A stretch of DNA of 7,551 bases from Acidobacteria bacterium UBA6911 (lineage in GTDB: Bacteria; Acidobacteriota; UBA6911): NCBI GenBank assembly GCA_002451015.1, contig DKBB01000286.1, positions 7,179 through 14,729 on the forward strand, given 5' to 3'. A program made the translations under genes and the position numbers. The notes beneath the pieces were generated by a model. That model was not told the DNA's origin. It worked only from the letters and a program-made list of their open reading frames with translations, and searched no databases. Positions 4,488 to 7,551 of this stretch are shown one piece after another. Each line of letters starts with the position of its first letter. Positions within the stretch are counted from its first letter, which is position 1.

Positions 4488-5435
4488 ATGAGCTTCTATC
4501 ATAGATTTTATTACATACTTAAACCTTTCTTACCCAAATGGATTTGTTATCTCTTCCGCCGCTTGAGAGTTCAAATTAAACTGCTCACAACAAGCGACTG
4601 GCCAATCATGGAGTCAGCAGCTCAAAAAACCTCCGGATGGACCGGTTGGCCGGATCAAAAGCAATTTGCATTTGTTTTAACACATGACGTGGAAAGCCAG
4701 ATTGGATTGGATCGGTGCGAGTCGCTCGCCGCAGTCGAGGTGCGGATGGGATTCCGCTCCTCATTTAATTTTGTGCCTGAAGGAGAATATCGTGTCAGTT
4801 CGGCGTTGATCGAGAAGCTTGCGTCCTTAGGTTTTGAAATCGGAGTGCATGATTTGAGACACGATGGTTCTCTCTATCGTTCCCGCCGCGACTTCGACGC
4901 TGCAGCCAAATCCATCAACGGATATCTGAAGGAGTGGAATGCGGTCGGCTTCCGATCCGGATTCATGTTTCACAACCTAGATTGGCTTCGATCACTCGAA
5001 GTCGAATACGATGCATCGACTTTCGATACCGATCCTTTCGAACCACAACCTGATGGCGTTGGCACAATTTTCCCGTTTTGGGTCGAAGGTTTTAAGAATA
5101 AGAATGGCTTCGTGGAATTGCCCTACACACTTCCCCAGGATGCAACCATGTTTCTGATCTTCAGAGACAAGACAATCGATGTTTGGAAGAGAAAGGTCGA
5201 TTGGCTTGCGGCAAACGGAGGCATGGTATTATTAAATGTTCACCCCGATTATTTATCATTCAACGGCAACAAACCAAGAACAAGCGAATACTCTTCTTCA
5301 CTCTACGAGGACTTTCTCGCCTACGTGAAGGAACGATACGAGGGGCAATACTGGCATGCTTTACCGCGTGAGATAGCCCAGTATGTTCGACATCAGCAAA
5401 GCGTCGCGATGGATACTCAAGTATTGGCGAATTGA
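4488..5435 (+). CDS. NodB-type polysaccharide deacetylase family protein
   Basis: This 315-residue protein belongs to the carbohydrate esterase 4 / NodB-like group that removes acetyl groups from amino sugars in surface polysaccharides or peptidoglycan. Visible motifs are THDVE with H66-D67 (motif 1), H121-x3-H125 in GVHDLRHDG (the metal-binding H..H of motif 2), GFRSG with R156 (motif 3), LPYTLPQD (211-218), and LLNVHPDY with H252 (motif 5). Motif 1 is THD where many enzymes have TFDD, a form common in family members encoded near exopolysaccharide genes. No signal peptide or membrane segment is seen, so it is probably cytoplasmic. I start it at 4488 (MSFYHRFYYILKPFLPKW), because family members commonly begin this way. 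An ATG at 4437 would add 17 residues across the likely leader. No glycosyltransferases are encoded nearby, so it is an isolated member. Confidence 0.8.
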   Translation: MSFYHRFYYILKPFLPKWICYLFRRLRVQIKLLTTSDWPIMESAAQKTSGWTGWPDQKQFAFVLTHDVESQIGLDRCESLAAVEVRMGFRSSFNFVPEGEYRVSSALIEKLASLGFEIGVHDLRHDGSLYRSRRDFDAAAKSINGYLKEWNAVGFRSGFMFHNLDWLRSLEVEYDASTFDTDPFEPQPDGVGTIFPFWVEGFKNKNGFVELPYTLPQDATMFLIFRDKTIDVWKRKVDWLAANGGMVLLNVHPDYLSFNGNKPRTSEYSSSLYEDFLAYVKERYEGQYWHALPREIAQYVRHQQSVAMDTQVLAN

Positions 5436-5518
5436 GGATCCCCATTTCTGGCATTTCACACGAGGCGATGTACAAGATTACATGATTTCCTCGGATCGTC
5501 TTCACGCTCCGGCACAGA

Positions 5519-5551
5519 CCTTCCTTCCCGGAATTGGAATAATAAGGAAGG
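5519..5551 (+). terminator. Inverted repeat after deacetylase gene
   Basis: CCTTCCTT (5519-5526) and AAGGAAGG (5544-5551) are perfect eight-base arms around a 17-base loop, about 85 bases after the deacetylase stop. The sequence after it (ATCTTAGG) has no T-run, so termination activity is uncertain. Confidence 0.25.
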
Positions 5552-5554
5552 ATC

Positions 5555-5575
5555 TTAGGTAGCAAATTAACCTAA
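5555..5575. promoter_or_regulatory. TTAGGT/ACCTAA inverted repeat, possible operator
   Basis: TTAGGT (5555-5560) and ACCTAA (5570-5575) face each other across nine bases, and a further CCTAAAT copy lies near 5638-5644. The same TTAGGT half-site forms a palindrome before the barrel gene at 1575-1600. A shared regulator is possible; six-base half-sites also recur by chance. Confidence 0.25.
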
Positions 5576-5696
5576 ATCGGGTGATATCTGAGCATTTTCA
5601 GTAACAGTTTATAGATACCCTCCTTCCGATGATTAAACCTAAATTCTATCTCTTTAAGATGCAAGCAGAATGTATGTTTAGGGAGACCTTTGAAAC

Positions 5697-6104
5697 GTGA
5701 CAACCGCCGTTTCGCATACGCCAAAAAGGCGCCTGCGCGACTGGTCCCGGATTTCGGATGAGGGCAAACGGGCTGAAACGTTTATCGCCTGTCATCTGCT
5801 GAAGGCAGTAGAGGGGCGGACCGATCTTGGAATCGGCGATTTTAAACCGGGATACCTTCGGGACAAGGCTAAACGAGAAGTGGGTTGTATCGTCCTACGC
5901 GATCAGAAGCCCTGGATTCCGGTCGAAGCCAAGAAATCAGACGACAATCTCAGTCCCTCGCTGAGCCATTACCAGCAACAAACCGGCGCGCCTTACGCAT
6001 TTCAAGTCATTAAGGATTATGACTTCGTCGATGCGGACTGTCTCGCCCAATCCGGGCATCCAATGATCATTCCCTCCCGAACCTTCCTGTCCCAGTTGCT
6101 TTAA
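5697..6104 (+). CDS. C-terminal fragment of DUF4143-type ATPase, probable gene remnant
   Basis: These 135 residues match the C-terminal DUF4143 end of a common family of AAA-type ATPases that normally have about 380-450 residues with an N-terminal Walker ATPase. Recognisable pieces are TPKRRLRDWS (8-17), DEGKRAETFIACHLLKAVEG (21-40), the LRDKAKREV block (54-62), KPWIPVEAKKSD (71-82), SPSLSHYQQQTGAPYAFQV (86-104) and a final IPSRTFLSQLL. The whole ATPase half is absent upstream, where a stop (TGA at 5691) directly precedes the GTG start. The PD-(D/E)XK-like motif is also damaged: G63 replaces the aspartate of REVDFL, while E77-x-K79 remains. GGAG at 5682-5685 lies 11 bases before GTG, so translation is possible. 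I read it as a leftover of a lost gene. Its codon use looks more GC-rich than that of the barrel or DUF3943 genes. Confidence 0.65.
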   Translation: MTTAVSHTPKRRLRDWSRISDEGKRAETFIACHLLKAVEGRTDLGIGDFKPGYLRDKAKREVGCIVLRDQKPWIPVEAKKSDDNLSPSLSHYQQQTGAPYAFQVIKDYDFVDADCLAQSGHPMIIPSRTFLSQLL

Positions 6105-6349
6105 TCTCTGTCGATGGGAAAACAAGCGCCGGTTTTCAAAAACCTGCTCCCTGTCGAAATCCATCCTTTGGCTTGCGATAAGAAACTCCATGTCTTTTAG
6201 GCGCATTTTCATGCAAGCAGTGGCAAAGTACCTTGAAATATTACACACTTTCACCTTTTCAGATGTTTTTATAGCTGCCGGAGTGGAATGTGTTCTAATA
6301 TTCGAAGAGCAGACCCTTTAACGGCAACGCCTTATTCCCAGGATTAGAC
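6105..6349. other. Intergenic spacer with no recognised gene
   Basis: No supported gene lies in these 245 bases. A 28-codon frame at 6114-6200 and an antisense frame at 5937-6254 have no ribosome site or family match. GAAAAC (6118-6123) and GTTTTC (6132-6137) form a small AT-rich hairpin just after the DUF4143 remnant. No clear promoter for the transglycosylase was found; TAATAT at 6296-6301 has no matching -35. Confidence 0.35.
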
Positions 6350-7411
6350 ATGACCGTCAAAAACAGAAGAGAATTCTTAAAGTACGGCGGGATTATGGCT
6401 GCGGGGCTTACGGGTGTAACCTGCACCGCGAAGCCACAATCGGAACAACCGCCAAAGCTGCAGTTTCTCGTCCCCGCCGGTTACCGGCCTCCATCCCCAG
6501 ACGACGTCACTTACCGGAGAAGGTTGGTACGGGCTACACTCGAGTACATTGAATACTTTGCCGAAGGCGATAATATCGCCCAGTGGAACAAGCCATTTAA
6601 CAGGATCGATTTCGAAAAGCGGTTGGATCGTATGGTTTCCGTTCTGACGCAAGCCCTGTTCACCGTGGCGAAACACCCCGTAGATCCTGCATGGCTCATT
6701 GCACAGATTTTCAAAGAGTCCAGGTTTTACGAATTCGCCGTTTCCTCGTCGCTTGCGTTCGGGCCCTGCCAGTTCGTGATGAGCACCGCCAATCATTACG
6801 GGCTGGGCTGTGCCGGTAACCGGGCAGCGACGGTGCCGGAAAGCGGCATCCGGGAGCAGGCTGAACTGGTGGAACTGGTGGATCGTTACGAGGAGGCCGA
6901 GCGCCTGTGGAAAGATTTCAGGCGCAGGGGCAGCCGGTTTCAGAACGTCCGGGTTGCCGACGTATTCAAGCGGCTTGTGGACGGTGATCCCGGTGTGCAA
7001 ACACTGGCTGGAGAATACCTCGAATATGAAAAACAGGAAGAATCCCTAAGGCTCAATGTCTCGGAGGCCAGGACCCGCTACGTGGAAAGCGTCCTCGACA
7101 AAGTACGGGACCGGGATATCTTCAACCCTGTCGACCTGCGGTTTCTCGAAACATTCGACCAGCGGTTCACCTATCGCTCCCTTACAGCCATGGTGACCTA
7201 CATGGGCGAAGAACTGGCTAAATTCAACGGGAATGTCGTTGCGGCCACCGCGTCCTACAATGCCGGAAGATCCGCGGCGATGGATCGCAAACACCCTTTC
7301 CTGCGCTATGGCAGGATCCCCGGCTACGAGGAGACGTCGCTGTATGTAAGCCGGATCATGAACTCCTTCAGCGAGATATCGCAACGTATGAACCCGTCGG
7401 CGCCCAGGTGA
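6350..7411 (+). CDS. Tat-exported SLT-type lytic transglycosylase with large internal insert
   Basis: This 353-residue protein probably cleaves peptidoglycan glycan strands. Residues 1-29 form a twin-arginine signal (NRREFLKYGG, then a weakly hydrophobic IMAAGLTGV). Cysteine 25 is in a poor lipobox, so lipidation is doubtful. The goose-lysozyme-like SLT fold is recognisable: LIAQIFKESRFYEFAVSS (117-134) with catalytic E123, AFGPCQFVMSTA (136-147), and, after a long gap, VVAATASYNAGRSAA (296-310) and ETSLYVSRIM (328-337). In ordinary SLT domains the second and third motifs lie about 40-60 residues apart; here about 150 separate them. The insert is rich in charged helix-forming residues (167-190, 221-250). 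The start is supported by AGGA at 6340-6343, six bases before ATG. It appears monocistronic and would act in the periplasm. Codon use is GC-rich compared with the first genes of the window. Confidence 0.8.
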   Translation: MTVKNRREFLKYGGIMAAGLTGVTCTAKPQSEQPPKLQFLVPAGYRPPSPDDVTYRRRLVRATLEYIEYFAEGDNIAQWNKPFNRIDFEKRLDRMVSVLTQALFTVAKHPVDPAWLIAQIFKESRFYEFAVSSSLAFGPCQFVMSTANHYGLGCAGNRAATVPESGIREQAELVELVDRYEEAERLWKDFRRRGSRFQNVRVADVFKRLVDGDPGVQTLAGEYLEYEKQEESLRLNVSEARTRYVESVLDKVRDRDIFNPVDLRFLETFDQRFTYRSLTAMVTYMGEELAKFNGNVVAATASYNAGRSAAMDRKHPFLRYGRIPGYEETSLYVSRIMNSFSEISQRMNPSAPR

Positions 7412-7537
7412 CGGTCCGACAGGACGAATAAGCAAAACACCCGGGGAAAGGTACCTGCTTAATTCCCTACGATCGAGCTGCTCTTGGATCCGCGGAAGTA
7501 TTTATCCTACATACAATAAGCCGTTTGATTTACTGGC

Positions 7538-7545
7538 GGGAGGAG
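7538..7545 (+). promoter_or_regulatory. Shine-Dalgarno site of a gene beyond the window
   Basis: GGGAGGAG is followed by six bases to the window end, ideal spacing for a start codon at position 7552. It implies another plus-strand gene begins directly outside. TACAAT at 7512-7517 could serve as its -10 element, but the nearest -35-like TTGGAT (7484-7489) is 22 bases away, so no promoter is called. Confidence 0.45.
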
Positions 7546-7551
7546 TTCAAA

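Noticed and set aside
4272..4502. 76-codon minus-strand open frame
   Set aside because: Its sequence is created by translating the two hairpin repeats, and it overlaps the leader and start of the deacetylase gene.
6114..6200. 28-codon frame after the DUF4143 remnant
   Set aside because: It has no ribosome site and no resemblance to any known peptide, and could easily arise by chance.
5937..6254. 105-codon minus-strand open frame
   Set aside because: It is antisense to the DUF4143 remnant for half its length and has no ribosome site or recognisable domain.
6377..7000. 207-codon antisense open frame inside the transglycosylase gene
   Set aside because: It is the shadow of a GC-rich real gene; the sense frame has clear SLT motifs and the antisense product matches nothing.
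1..7551. CRISPR array, tRNA, rRNA, or toxin-antitoxin/defence island
   Set aside because: No regularly spaced direct repeats, no cloverleaf or rRNA sequence, and no pair of small genes with toxin-antitoxin features was seen.

Overview
The window comes from a Gram-negative bacterium of moderate GC content. It encodes a signal-peptide outer-membrane barrel, an outer-envelope lipoprotein, a twin-arginine exported lytic transglycosylase, and two families (DUF3943, DUF3127) that I associate mainly with Bacteroidota and related FCB lineages. Several genes have good Shine-Dalgarno sequences, which is unusual for true Bacteroidota. An uncultivated FCB-type lineage (Calditrichota, KSB1 or similar) is therefore a reasonable guess, but the sequence does not fix the phylum.

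Layout. Positions 1-356 are non-coding and start with one copy of a hairpin repeat. A DUF3943 protein (357-1283, +) is followed by a leader with a terminator-like hairpin, then a small outer-membrane beta-barrel gene (1628-2110, +). Convergent to it is a secreted endonuclease/exonuclease/phosphatase-fold lipoprotein (2256-3089, -). The divergent region 3090-3528 is packed with inverted repeats and holds a roughly 100-bp wreck of an IS3-family insertion sequence. Next come a DUF3127 protein ending in an SSB-like tail (3529-3873, +) and about 600 bp of non-coding DNA with a second copy of the hairpin repeat and a very strong terminator-like hairpin. After that are a NodB-type polysaccharide deacetylase (4488-5435, +), an orphan C-terminal piece of a DUF4143 ATPase (5697-6104, +) and a Tat-exported SLT-type lytic transglycosylase (6350-7411, +). 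The window ends on a strong ribosome binding site for a gene starting just outside.

The genes do not form one operon: spacers are 145-600 bp and strands change. A loose cell-envelope theme links the barrel, lipoprotein, deacetylase and transglycosylase, but no pathway can be claimed. The most unusual content is between the genes: a dispersed hairpin repeat whose two copies differ in ways that keep the stem; an identical 15-base motif (AATTCTTCCGATAAA) before two genes, with an 11-base core before a third, twice just downstream of a terminator-like hairpin; and an IS3 remnant apparently formed by microhomology between its transposase gene and its own terminal repeat. I found no CRISPR array, tRNA, rRNA or recognisable defence system.
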